Positions 7,708-15,307 of a stretch of DNA of 33,563 bases are shown piece by piece. Within the stretch, counting starts at the first letter, position 1. Each line of letters starts with the position of its first letter. The DNA lies in contig CAJKCQ010000017.1 of assembly GCA_905198475.1 (NCBI GenBank), forward strand, positions 1-33,563, given 5' to 3'. Position numbers and translations under genes: made by a program. This stretch comes from an uncultured Sutterella sp. GTDB taxonomy: Bacteria; Pseudomonadota; Gammaproteobacteria; Burkholderiales; Burkholderiaceae_F. The notes beneath the pieces were generated by a model, which was given only the letters and a program-made list of their open reading frames with translations, did not search any database and was not told the origin of the DNA.

Positions 7708-8154
7708 CTACTTGACGGCTGACGGAGCGGCGCGCTGATCGAGAACGCGCGCGATGTCGCGCCCGAGCTTGATCTGCCAGTTGTTGACGTTCCGGTGTGC
7801 ACAGGTCGAAGAGGCGCGGTCCTGCGCTGACGGGCAGCCGATGTTTTCGTCCAGGCCGTAGCTCGAGATGTACTTGATGCGGTAGGTGTGGGCGTCGTAC
7901 TCAATGTTGTAGGTCGCCTGGAAATGCTCGGCCTTGGGACCCGACGGGTAGGCGAGCGTGACGACGCCGGGTTTGTCGGCGACCAGCTTCCAGTGGCGCA
8001 GAGTCGAGGCCTTGAGGATCGCCTCGTGGATGACGTTCGCATCGACCGGTGCGGAGACCTGCTGTGCGGGCTGCTGGAGAATCGGCACCGTGGCGCCGCA
8101 GCCGGCGAGAAGCAGGGCGGACGAGAGGGAGAGCGCGAGAAGAGAGCGTTTCAT
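7708..8154 (-). CDS. Small lipoprotein of unknown function
   Basis: A 148-residue protein with a typical lipoprotein signal: MKRSLLALSLSSALLLAGC, with the lipobox LAGC placing the lipidated cysteine at residue 19. It is therefore expected on the periplasmic face of the inner or outer membrane. The mature part is soluble and contains EAILKASTLRHWKLVADKPG, followed by a beta-rich stretch with HFQATYNIEYDAHTYRIKY. This looks like the small betaproteobacterial lipoproteins that pair one helix with a sheet. Two further cysteines, in IGCPS and STCAH, might form a disulfide. I do not recognise a named family. It is monocistronic, ends in a hairpin, and lies immediately beside the lower-GC accessory patch. 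Confidence 0.75.
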   Translation of the reverse strand: MKRSLLALSLSSALLLAGCGATVPILQQPAQQVSAPVDANVIHEAILKASTLRHWKLVADKPGVVTLAYPSGPKAEHFQATYNIEYDAHTYRIKYISSYGLDENIGCPSAQDRASSTCAHRNVNNWQIKLGRDIARVLDQRAAPSAVK

Positions 8155-8234
8155 GATGAATGTCGATGGTTGAGGCGATGGGCGGCGCGTCGATCCGGGC
8201 GGCGGGCCCGGATGCCTTCGGGGCGCCCAAGGCG

Positions 8235-8250
8235 TTCGGTAATTACCGAA
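8235..8250. promoter_or_regulatory. 16-bp perfect palindrome upstream of the lipoprotein gene
   Basis: TTCGGTAATTACCGAA is fully self-complementary. It lies 80 bp before the lipoprotein start and at the point where base composition drops toward the accessory patch. It looks like the operator of a dimeric regulator; which gene it controls, and by what, is unknown. The rest of 8155-8407 shows no gene. Confidence 0.4.
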
Positions 8251-8407
8251 GAATGATAATTGATTTGTTGGTCATCTGAGGTCCGGTTGCGGTGGTAGCG
8301 TCCGCATCAACATCGTGTTTTTTTGGCGCGGCGCCATGTTGCTGATGGCTTCACGCTGTTGCCTCGTTTTTAAGGGATAATGGCGTTCAAAATACGCAGG
8401 ATGCCGC

Positions 8408-8894
8408 ATGATGTCTTTCCCAAGTAAACAGATGTTGATTGATGCTCTCGACGGCATGTTTTGGGCGCATGATGATGAAAAATTCGACCTTCCCAGAATT
8501 GATGGCCCCAAAAAAGCGTCCATGATTTATCGGAAGAACATCGTTGAAATTACGTGGAATTCATTGGCGTCGTTCGAGCGCAATCCAACAACGTTGCCTC
8601 AGACGGCGACGATTCTGAGGGGACAGTCTGTTGGGGGCGTCAGCATCGGCGACCTGCTCCAGGTGAAAAACTACGGTGATGCCGGGAAACTCCTTGTGGA
8701 TCTCGTGGTTGCAGGAGACTTTGGGCTTAATTCGGAAACGAGCTGCCGACTGCATCAGCTGGCCGGCAAGGAGGATGCCCTGGAGTGGGGTGTTTTCAGA
8801 TATCTGAAGGTTGGCATCTACGATGTGGAATACACTCCTCCGGATCCGGAGGTTCTGCCGGATCTTGCCCGGAGAGGGTTCGCTTTTCTGAATG
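8408..8894 (+). pseudogene. Fic-domain protein, 5' part, split by an insertion sequence
   Basis: The N-terminal 162 residues of a Fic/DOC-type protein. Family features include PQTATILRGQSVGGVSIGDL (the inhibitory-helix region) and LHQLAGKEDALEWGVFRYLK followed by a YTPPDPEVLPDL segment, typical of the sequence leading to the Fic active site. AGGA (8398-8401) precedes ATG 8408. The inserted element supplies an in-frame TAA at 8897, so the present product would be 163 residues and lack the catalytic loop. Joining base 8894 to base 10817 restores an uninterrupted 253-residue frame with the 3' part. Base composition is clearly lower in G+C than the flanks, suggesting horizontal gain. Intact Fic proteins usually transfer AMP to target proteins. 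Confidence 0.85.
8889..8894 (+). repeat. Target-site duplication, left copy (TGAATG)
   Basis: TGAATG occurs directly before the left end of the element and again at 10811-10816 directly after the right end. Six bases fits the 5-6 bp duplications reported for the IS1634 family. Both copies derive from one hexamer of the fic gene. Confidence 0.92.
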
Positions 8895-8922
8895 TGTAAA
8901 TTTTTCCCTGACCGTACGTAGT

Positions 8923-8966
8923 GACTGACTTTTATCAATTAAGTTGTTGAAAGTCAGTCTTTTTTT
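8923..8966 (+). terminator. Intrinsic terminator inside the IS left end
   Basis: GACTGACTTT (8923-8932) pairs perfectly with AAAGTCAGTC (8950-8959) and is followed by seven T residues (8960-8966). It lies between the fic promoter side and the transposase start. It should stop transcripts entering from fic, limiting transposase production by readthrough. Confidence 0.85.
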
Positions 8967-9026
8967 ACCCAAAACATACGTACTATATGATATGATTGCA
9001 TACGTATGTTGCAGGAGCAAAAAATC

Positions 9027-10775
9027 ATGGAAAAGACTGGTTCGGCTGTTGACGTTCGCACGATCAAAAACTTCCCGATTGACAATCCCAAAGCCAAGAT
9101 TGTCAAAGACGGTCGATTCCTTCGTGTGGTTGAGCGCGTGTACTACTGGAACAAAGATAAGCAACGCGGCCTGGAGCGACGTAACTATCTCGGCTATATC
9201 ATCGACAACGTCTATTACGACTCAGAGTCATACAAAAAACACTTCAAGCGTAACGGTGCCCGACGGCTTGTTCCGGTCGCCGACAAGGTTGAGGTCGCAG
9301 CGCCGGCTGCACCTTCTGCGTTGGAAATGCGTACCGCCGGAGAATTGCCGCTCTATTACGCAATCGCACAGAAGACGGGACTTCTGGAGGATCTGATCCG
9401 TGTATGGGGAGAGGATCGTGCGAATGCCGTTCTTTCTCTTGCATTTCATTGGCTTAACACATCATTCAATGCAGCCTATTTGTTTGATTCATGGTCGGAG
9501 GATAAGTTCCTTCCCTACAATCAGCGTCTTACCGGTAAGGAAGTTACCGAACTATTTCGGTCTCTCGCCGCCGAACCGGCGTGGCGCAAGACATTCTTCG
9601 GTGCGCGTCTTGACCGACTGCCGAAAGACGAACTGTTGTCATTTGACGCGACGGAAATTGCTTCCGAAGCTGTGGACATTACCGATGCTCAGTTCGGCAA
9701 AGGTAAGGAAGGCGGATTCCAATCGCAAATCGGCTTGATCGTGCTGCTTGGTCAAAAGAGCCGCATGCCTGTGCTTTTCCGAATCCTGCCCGGGAACATT
9801 ACCGACGTTTCAACCGTTCCGGACATGCTTTTCCGTTTCGACGAAATCGCAGATAAAAAGCGCGTTTTTGCGGCAGTTCTTGACCGTGGCTACTGCAGCT
9901 TGGACAATATCGGCCGCTTCTGCGACGCCAATGCCCGTATCGTGATGGCCGCAAAGACCGGCAACGCCTGGGTCCGTGAAGCTATGGAGACCGCCATGGG
10001 CTCCCTCTGGATGAACTCCAACCGCATCGTGGGCCAACCATGTTGGGGGACGACTGTCCCCATGGAACTTGCATGCCCGGACGGGAATAAACGAAAGGTG
10101 TGGGTGCACGTTTACCGCAGCGACATGATGTCGCACAATCAGAACGAACAATTCTACGCAAAACTGGATGATTTTGAAAGTCAGTGGACACTTGCGCAGT
10201 TAGGCGATTCAGCCATTCAGAATAGTCCGCTGATGAAGTTTTATAACAAGGTGAACGACAGGCTGCCAAAACCCGGCAGGGACCAACTTGTCCGTAACGA
10301 CGACGCCATTGATGCGGAGGTTCGATACTTTGGATTCTTCTGCAATGTCACAACTTTTGAGTGTGCCGCTAAAGACGCTTTGCTTGATTACCAGATGCGG
10401 GACAGCATTGAGAAAAGCTTTAAAGCCGGCAAGACTTACTCGGAAATGGATGTTGTCCGTACTCATTCAAATGCCACGACCGAAGGGCGTTTCATTGTGA
10501 GTTTCTGTTGCATGACGATCCTCAACGAGTTGTATCGTCGCATGCGGGAAGAGACCACGGTAACCACGAAAAAGGGGGAGGTCAAGATGCTTGCGCCGTT
10601 GGCAAAGGAAATGACCTTCAATCAGATTCGGAACTATTTGAGCCCAATTCGCGTTGTCTACGACAGCGACGGCCATTGTCGATGGTTGGAAATTACCAAG
10701 CGCCAGCGGCAAATTGCCGTCCGCCTTGGTTTGCCCGGTGTGTACGACGCAGAGCCCTCCTGGACGACGGAGTAA
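9027..10775 (+). CDS. DDE transposase, IS1634 family / IS4 superfamily
   Basis: A 582-residue transposase that cuts and rejoins the element ends. The RNase H-like fold carries a DDE triad likely formed by Asp207 (LLSFDATEI), Asp286 (AVLDRGYCS) and Glu462 (RDSIEKSFKAGK). An extended insertion lies between the second Asp and the Glu, as in IS4-superfamily enzymes. Length and single-gene organisation match IS1634 members. AGGAG (9013-9017) favours ATG 9027; an in-frame ATG at 9006 lies before that site and is less likely. Possible -10 hexamers TATGAT occur at 8986 and 8991, after the terminator. The frame is intact from start to stop. Confidence 0.92.
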   Translation: MEKTGSAVDVRTIKNFPIDNPKAKIVKDGRFLRVVERVYYWNKDKQRGLERRNYLGYIIDNVYYDSESYKKHFKRNGARRLVPVADKVEVAAPAAPSALEMRTAGELPLYYAIAQKTGLLEDLIRVWGEDRANAVLSLAFHWLNTSFNAAYLFDSWSEDKFLPYNQRLTGKEVTELFRSLAAEPAWRKTFFGARLDRLPKDELLSFDATEIASEAVDITDAQFGKGKEGGFQSQIGLIVLLGQKSRMPVLFRILPGNITDVSTVPDMLFRFDEIADKKRVFAAVLDRGYCSLDNIGRFCDANARIVMAAKTGNAWVREAMETAMGSLWMNSNRIVGQPCWGTTVPMELACPDGNKRKVWVHVYRSDMMSHNQNEQFYAKLDDFESQWTLAQLGDSAIQNSPLMKFYNKVNDRLPKPGRDQLVRNDDAIDAEVRYFGFFCNVTTFECAAKDALLDYQMRDSIEKSFKAGKTYSEMDVVRTHSNATTEGRFIVSFCCMTILNELYRRMREETTVTTKKGEVKMLAPLAKEMTFNQIRNYLSPIRVVYDSDGHCRWLEITKRQRQIAVRLGLPGVYDAEPSWTTE

Positions 10776-10810
10776 TTCGGTCCATACGTACGCCAGAAGA
10801 AAAGTTTAGA

Positions 10811-10816
10811 TGAATG
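10811..10816 (+). repeat. Target-site duplication, right copy (TGAATG)
   Basis: Second copy of the hexamer at 8889-8894. The last A of the element plus TG of this repeat creates an ATG at 10810, in frame with the downstream fic fragment. Confidence 0.92.
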
Positions 10817-11091
10817 AATCCATTGAAGATCCGTGTGAACGAGCGGTTGCGGCATTCCTCTTCATGTCACGCTCGCAATTCTTTTTTGACGCAAACAAAA
10901 GAACGGCATCTTTGATAATGAATGGGGTTTTAATGTCGAACGGCTATTTCCCCATGACGGTGCTCAATAAGGAAAGCGAGGAATTTCACAAACAACTCGG
11001 TCGTTTCTATGAAACGGGAGATGCAACGCCGATGATGAGGTTTTTCCGAAGGATGGCCGCCGAGCTGTATCAAGGTCGTTCGGCGCGATAG
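10811..11091 (+). pseudogene. Fic-domain protein, 3' part with the active-site motif
   Basis: The C-terminal part of the disrupted Fic protein, containing the core helices and the Fic loop. The loop reads RSQFFFDANKRT: aligned to the HxFx(D/E)(A/G)N(G/K)R motif, the catalytic histidine position holds Gln (residue 183 of the restored protein), while Phe, Asp, Asn, Lys and Arg are kept. Then follow SLIMNGVLMSNGY and FYETGDATPMMRFFRRM, matching the usual C-terminal helices. The frame could be restarted at the junction ATG 10810 but would encode only half a domain. Histidine-less Fic relatives exist; whether this one had enzymatic activity is unclear. It ends where the chromosome-like G+C resumes. 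Confidence 0.85.
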
Positions 11092-11092
11092 A

Positions 11093-11257
11093 TGCATCGA
11101 ATTCGACTGGAAGACCTTCTCCTACGCGAAGTTCCCGTCGCCCGTGATCGACGAGTTTAAGTGGGGCGAGAAGGAGCCCTCGGTCGAGATCGTGCTCCAC
11201 GGTGCCGAAGGCTATCAAGCCTTCCCGTTCGACCTGAAGAAGGCCTTCCACAAGTAG
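11093..11257 (+). pseudogene. 3' stub of an unidentified high-GC gene
   Basis: Immediately after the fic stop, one frame reads IEFDWKTFSYAKFPSPVIDE and continues FKWGEKEPSVEIVLHGAEGY to end QAFPFDLKKAFHK before TAG 11255. Codons end overwhelmingly in G or C, as in native genes, and there is no start codon or ribosome-binding site. Reading upstream, the frame runs into fic in another phase. I infer that arrival of the low-GC fic patch removed the 5' part of a native gene and left its last 54 or so codons. The family is not recognised. Confidence 0.55.
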
Positions 11258-11272
11258 CGGCTGAGACTTGAT

Positions 11273-11307
11273 CCCGGCGGCCGGCCTCTCGAGCCGGTGC
11301 GGCCGGG
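11273..11307. terminator. GC-rich hairpin between convergent units
   Basis: CCCGGC with GCCGGG outside and CCGGC with GCCGG inside (11273-11307) form a strong stem. It separates the plus-strand stub from the minus-strand HD gene and could terminate either direction, though neither side has a clear T run. Nothing else is seen to 11371. Confidence 0.4.
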
Positions 11308-11371
11308 CTTCCCTTCAGACCCAACGCCATTCTCTTCCCTTTCTTCTCCGCCCGTCCCGTCTCGTCTAGCT

Positions 11372-11956
11372 TCAGGCGCGGCGCACTTCCTCGAGGAGCG
11401 CACGGAGCGCCGCCGCTCCCGGAACGCCCCGTCGTTCGTAGATCCCCACGAGTTCCGAGTAGTACCAGAGCGTGAGGCGCTTCTTCTCGGCGCGGTCGGC
11501 CGCTTCCTTCACGAAGCGCAGATAGAGGTCATCTCCCATCGCCCGCACGTCCGCGAGGATCGAGGAGAGGTTGTGCCACTTGTCGGCGATGCTGACGAGG
11601 AGCGTGTCGTCGCCCGCTTCGGCGAGGTGGGCGAGGTACCGGGTCTTCCGCTCCAGCCAGGGAGCCTTCTTCTCACCCGGCTGCGGGACGGCGTCCGAGA
11701 GGCCCTCCACCATCCGGAGGACGTTCGGGCCGAACTTCTCTGCGATGACCGGGACGTACTGCGCTCCGCCGTCCTCCAACACGTCGTGAAGGAGCGCCGC
11801 GATGAATTGGTCCTCACTCCCGCCCCAGACGAGCACTTGAGAAGCCACGGCCATCGGGTGGGCGATGTAGGGAATCTTCGTGCCGGTGCGGCGTTGACGT
11901 GCGTGCACTCGGGCGGCGAGCTCAAAGGCGGCGGTGATGCGGGGCGTGTCGAGCAT
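11372..11956 (-). CDS. HD-domain protein, possible (p)ppGpp hydrolase-like enzyme
   Basis: A 194-residue single-domain HD phosphohydrolase. His33 (YIAHPMAVA), His57-Asp58 in LLHDVLED and Asp125 in SIADKWHNL reproduce the metal-ligand pattern of the RelA/SpoT hydrolase domain, whose corresponding motifs are HP, HDxxED and ADRLHN. With no synthetase domain and about 190 residues, it resembles small alarmone hydrolases (the MESH1/SAH type), which remove pyrophosphate from ppGpp; another nucleotide substrate is possible. The start ATG 11956 gives a complete domain, but no clear ribosome-binding site is seen. It lies 24 bp after proA on the same strand, so cotranscription is likely. Confidence 0.75.
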   Translation of the reverse strand: MLDTPRITAAFELAARVHARQRRTGTKIPYIAHPMAVASQVLVWGGSEDQFIAALLHDVLEDGGAQYVPVIAEKFGPNVLRMVEGLSDAVPQPGEKKAPWLERKTRYLAHLAEAGDDTLLVSIADKWHNLSSILADVRAMGDDLYLRFVKEAADRAEKKRLTLWYYSELVGIYERRGVPGAAALRALLEEVRRA

Positions 11957-11980
11957 GGAGCGGGGAATCCAGAGGGGCGG

Positions 11981-13255
11981 TCAGCGGCGGCCTTCGCCGT
12001 GGCCGAAGACCACGTACTTCAGCGACGTGAGACCCTCGAGCCCCACGGGGCCGCGGGCGTGAAGACGATCGGTCGAAATGCCGATCTCGGCCCCGAGCCC
12101 ATACTCAAAGCCGTCGGCGAACCGCGTCGAGGCGTTCACCATCACGGAGCTCGAATCCACTTCGCGCAGGAACCGTTCGGCCGACCTGCAGCTGTCCGTG
12201 AGGATCGCGTCGGTGTGGCGAGAGCTGTGACGGTCGATGAAGTCGATCGCGTCGTCCAAGGAATCCACCACTGCGATCGAGATGATCGGAGCGTTGTACT
12301 CGGTGTCCCAGTCTTCGGGAACGGCCGGAACCGCGGGGATGCCGCAGCGCGTGAGGACTTCAAGCGCCCGCGGGTCCGCGCGCATCTCGACGCCCTTTTC
12401 GGCGTAGATCCGCCCGATGCGGGGGAGAAACGCCTCGGCCTGAGAGGCGTGGACGAGGAGCGTCTCCGTCGCGTTGCAGGGCGACGTGCGCTGGGTCTTC
12501 GCGTTGTCGGCGACGAAGACAGCCATGTCGAGGTCCACGACGGCGTCCACGTAGGTGTGACAGATGCCGTTGAGGTGCTTGATCATCGGCACGGTCGCCT
12601 CGGCCATGAGGCGCGAGATGAGGCTCTTTCCGCCGCGCGGGATGAGGACGTCGACATAATCGCGCGCGCGGATCAATTCACCCACGACGGCGCGGTCGGC
12701 GGTCGGGATGAGCTGCACGGCGGCGGGAAGACCCGCGTCGGCCAAGGCGTCCGAGACGATGCGCGCCAACGCGCGGTTGCTCTCGAGCGCTTCGCTTCCG
12801 CCCCGGAGGATCACGGCGTTGCCGGACTTGAGGCAGAGCGCCGCGGCGTCGATCGTGACGTTGGGGCGCGACTCGTAGATCATCGCGACCACCCCGAGGG
12901 GCACGCGCATGCGGCCGACTTCAATGCCGGAGGGCATCGGGCGCAGGTCCGAAACGGCCCCCACGGGGTCGGGGAGGCCGGCAATCTGGCGGGCGCCTTC
13001 GACCATCTGGCCGAGCACCTTCTCCGTCACGGCGAGGCGGTCCACGAAGGAGGGCGCAAGCCCCGACGCACGGGCCCGCTCAAGATCGAGGGCGTTGGCG
13101 GCGGCGATGTCGTCGCGCCGCTCGAGGAGAAGCTCCGCGATGCGCTCGAGCGCCTGGTTCTTCTGTGCGGTCGTGGCGCGCGCCATGCCGCGGGAGGCGC
13201 GGCGGGCGGCCTCGCCGATCGTGCGCATGAGCGCCTGGGGTTCGAAAGTGGTCAT
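11981..13255 (-). CDS. proA: Glutamate-5-semialdehyde dehydrogenase (gamma-glutamyl phosphate reductase)
   Basis: ProA reduces gamma-glutamyl phosphate to glutamate semialdehyde with NADPH, the second step of proline synthesis in the cytoplasm. The 424-residue protein has VPLGVVAMIYESRPNVTID near 118 and KSGNAVILRGGSEA near 143. The catalytic-cysteine segment is at 258-267, with Cys260 in SPCNATETLL. LGAEIGIST and the C-terminal GLTSLKYVVFGHG close the match. ATG 13255 fits the family N-terminus and has a weak GCGAGG upstream; the longer in-frame start at 13411 would extend back inside holA. Gene order leuS, lptE, holA, proA is typical of Burkholderiales. The partner proB is not in the window. 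Confidence 0.96.
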   Translation of the reverse strand: MTTFEPQALMRTIGEAARRASRGMARATTAQKNQALERIAELLLERRDDIAAANALDLERARASGLAPSFVDRLAVTEKVLGQMVEGARQIAGLPDPVGAVSDLRPMPSGIEVGRMRVPLGVVAMIYESRPNVTIDAAALCLKSGNAVILRGGSEALESNRALARIVSDALADAGLPAAVQLIPTADRAVVGELIRARDYVDVLIPRGGKSLISRLMAEATVPMIKHLNGICHTYVDAVVDLDMAVFVADNAKTQRTSPCNATETLLVHASQAEAFLPRIGRIYAEKGVEMRADPRALEVLTRCGIPAVPAVPEDWDTEYNAPIISIAVVDSLDDAIDFIDRHSSRHTDAILTDSCRSAERFLREVDSSSVMVNASTRFADGFEYGLGAEIGISTDRLHARGPVGLEGLTSLKYVVFGHGEGRR

Positions 13256-13359
13256 AGAACCTCGCAGGGCCTCATTGAGGGAGGCCGCAAAAGGGGAAAA
13301 GGGAAACCGCTCCGGCCGGAGCGGTCCGTGCGTCCATTGTAGAAAGAGGCGCCGCGCCT

Positions 13360-14367
13360 TCAGCGGCGCGAACGGGCGAGAAAGAGGCAGACGCTTTTGA
13401 GCTCGATCCAAGGATCGGCGTCACGCTCCGGCACCGCCAGGCCCTTTGTCATCCGGTCGATGTCGGCGCACACCGAGAGGGCGTTGACGACGTGCGCGAG
13501 CGGAATGCGGCGGGCGGCGGCCTTCAGGGCGGGCGTTGCGAAGACGCCCTTCACGAAGCTCTGACCTGCTTCTTGAGCGGTGCGCAGCTTCACGAGGTTG
13601 CGCAGCTGCGACGTGAAGACCATGAGGAGGAGCGGGAACACTTCGCCCTGCGCTTCGAGCCCGTCCACCATGCGCGCGGCGCGCTCGGCGTCGCCCATGA
13701 AGACGGCGTCCACGAGCCCTTCCATCGTGTAGCGCGAGCAGTTCCCGATCGAGGTCTCGATCTGCGCGCGGGTCACTTCGCCTTCGGGGAAGAGGAGCGA
13801 GAGCTTCGCCACCTCCTGCTTGGCGGCGAGGAGGTTTCCTTCAACGAGGTCGGCGAAGGCCTCCAGGGCTTCGCGCGAGGCGGTCTGGTTGTTGGCGGCC
13901 ATGCGTTGCGAAAGCCAGGCGGGGAGCGCTCCGCGCTCCACCGGATCGCAGTCGATCACGGTGGCGTGCGAGGAGAGCGCCTTCCACCACGGGGCCTTCA
14001 CGCCCTGCCAGTCCGGGCGCGGGATCGTGAAGAGGACGACGACGCCCTCAACCGGCGACGCCACGAAATCGGCGAGCATCTTGCCGCCCTTGAGCCCGGG
14101 CTTTCCCGTCGGGAGCCTCACCTCGAGGAACTTCCGGTCGTCGAACATGCCGATCGAGGCCGCGGCGTCAAAGAGCTGCGACCAGTCGGCGTTGGCGCTC
14201 ATCTCGAGCACCTGCCGGTCGGTGTAGCCCAAGGCCTTCGCCCGGACGCGGAGCAGGTCCCCGGACTCGAGCATCAGAAGCGGTTCGCTGCCCGTGGCGA
14301 GGTAGAAGGGGGCGAGCGTCTGCGCGCGGGCGATCTGCCCGGCGAACTGAAGGGAGGAGACCCCCAT
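13360..14367 (-). CDS. holA: DNA polymerase III subunit delta
   Basis: HolA is the clamp-loader delta subunit that opens the beta sliding clamp. The 335-residue protein matches the family in length (about 340). It shows FYLATGSEPLLMLESGDLLR at the start, FDDRKFLEVRLPTGKPGLKG in the clamp-binding region, a central AAA-like domain (VVVLFTIPRPDWQGVKAPWW) and the C-terminal collar helices (FPLLLMVFTSQLRNLVKLRT). The conserved N-terminal beta-interacting segment is Leu/Phe-rich (SIGMFDDRKF). Its ATG directly abuts the lptE stop codon, so translation is probably coupled. proA begins 104 bp downstream. Confidence 0.95.
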   Translation of the reverse strand: MGVSSLQFAGQIARAQTLAPFYLATGSEPLLMLESGDLLRVRAKALGYTDRQVLEMSANADWSQLFDAAASIGMFDDRKFLEVRLPTGKPGLKGGKMLADFVASPVEGVVVLFTIPRPDWQGVKAPWWKALSSHATVIDCDPVERGALPAWLSQRMAANNQTASREALEAFADLVEGNLLAAKQEVAKLSLLFPEGEVTRAQIETSIGNCSRYTMEGLVDAVFMGDAERAARMVDGLEAQGEVFPLLLMVFTSQLRNLVKLRTAQEAGQSFVKGVFATPALKAAARRIPLAHVVNALSVCADIDRMTKGLAVPERDADPWIELKSVCLFLARSRR

Positions 14368-14910
14368 CTACGGCTTCTCCGGGTGCGCCGCGCGGCCTTC
14401 GGGGACCTTCGCGGCGGCGAGACGCCGCACGATCTGCGTGATCAGGTCGTTCTCCATGTCCTCGTAGAGCACCTCCTCCTCCTTCTCGCGCGAGAGGAAC
14501 TCGCTCTCGGTGTAGGTGATGTCGCGCCAGGCCGAAAGCCGCGTGGCCTCGACGTACTCGAACCCTTCGGGCGAGGTGCAGCGGAACTCGATCGTGAGCG
14601 TGAGCTCGTACTCGCGCGCACGGCCCGCGTCGTTGATCGTGAGCACGTCGCGGTTGCGGGTGACGGAGAGGAGTTCGAGGACGGCGTCGGCCCCCTTGGG
14701 CGACGAGACGCAGCGGATCGAAGACCCCGACTCGATCATGCGCTTCAAGAGCCCCGAGAAGCGGGTGTTCTCCGCCATCTGCAGGTAGAGCGTGTCGAAG
14801 GGGGCCTCGAAGTGCCCGCGCAGCCTGAAGCCGCAGCCCGTGAGGGCGAGGGAGGCGAGAAGCCCTCCTGAAAGGGTGAGCGCCCGACGGCGGGAGATTC
14901 GCGAATGCAT
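14368..14910 (-). CDS. lptE: LPS-assembly lipoprotein LptE
   Basis: LptE plugs the outer-membrane LptD barrel and helps insert lipopolysaccharide. The 180-residue product has an Arg-rich N-terminus (MHSRISRRRALTLSGGLLAS) and lipobox ALTGC, with Cys26 as the lipidated residue. CGFRLRG directly after the cysteine is characteristic of LptE. The mature domain includes VTRNRDVLTINDAGRAREYE and LTLTIEFRC, the family's beta-sheet core. I chose ATG 14910 from the signal peptide; the longer open frame to 15411 has no support. It is followed without gap by holA, as usual. The normal upstream neighbour leuS is separated here by an inverted small-heat-shock-like gene, and lptE has its own promoter. Confidence 0.93.
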   Translation of the reverse strand: MHSRISRRRALTLSGGLLASLALTGCGFRLRGHFEAPFDTLYLQMAENTRFSGLLKRMIESGSSIRCVSSPKGADAVLELLSVTRNRDVLTINDAGRAREYELTLTIEFRCTSPEGFEYVEATRLSAWRDITYTESEFLSREKEEEVLYEDMENDLITQIVRRLAAAKVPEGRAAHPEKP

Positions 14911-14989
14911 GTGTGCCTGATTGCGTTCGGGATGTGGATGACCTGAGCCGGATGAGGCGGCGGGACCGCCCGGTCCGGCGAATCCCCAA

Positions 14990-15019
14990 ATTATAGAAGC
15001 CGGGGCGGGGGCGTCCCAA
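14990..15019 (-). promoter_or_regulatory. Sigma70 promoter for lptE-holA-proA
   Basis: On the minus strand, TTGGGA (15019-15014) and a perfect TATAAT (14995-14990) are separated by 18 bp. It lies 80 bp before the lptE start and explains how lptE is expressed independently of leuS. A hairpin (CGGCGGCT, 15028-15035, with AGCCGCCG, 15048-15055) lies just upstream of it. The rest of 15056-15307 shows no gene. Confidence 0.65.
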
Positions 15020-15307
15020 GGGTTCTTCGGCGGCTCCTCCGTGCTGAAGCCGCCGCGGAGCAACCTCTGCGCCGCCTCTCGGGCGTTTGCGTTCAGGCTG
15101 CAGGGCCGTCCGCCCTCTACGTTCTTTCTTGTAGGGGCAATTCCGGAGGGAATTCGTCCTTTGTGAAGATTTGATGAAACACTCAAAATCCGCGGGGCGG
15201 CGGAGCACCGGTTGAGCACCCTTCTGCGCGATGATGGGGCGTACGTTTTCGAGGCGGAGGCGCTTGTGGCCGCCCGTCCCCGGGAAAGAAGATGGAGGAG
15301 AGACGGC

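Larger units (their letters stand above)
8895..10810 (+). mobile_element. Complete IS1634-like insertion sequence, 1,916 bp
   Basis: The element is bounded by imperfect terminal inverted repeats of about 31 bp: the left end starts TGTAAATTTTTC at 8895, and the right end read inward starts TCTAAACTTTTC from 10810. About 21 of 31 positions match, including a shared CGTACGTA block. It carries one transposase gene on the plus strand, an internal terminator in the left end and 6-bp target duplications on both sides. All parts needed for transposition are present, so it may be active. Its G+C is far below the chromosome's. Confidence 0.93.

Noticed and set aside
8235..11092. Accessory patch as a complete phage- or defence-type island
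   Set aside because: Only one fic gene and one IS are present; no integrase, attachment repeats, antitoxin or other defence genes were found.
11297..13342. 681-codon plus-strand open frame opposite the HD gene and proA
   Set aside because: It mirrors the reading frames of the HD gene and proA, is rich in Arg, Gly, His and Val without domain structure, and arises because high-GC antisense frames rarely contain stops.
13492..14871. 459-codon plus-strand frame opposite holA and lptE
   Set aside because: Shadow of two well-recognised genes; no independent evidence.
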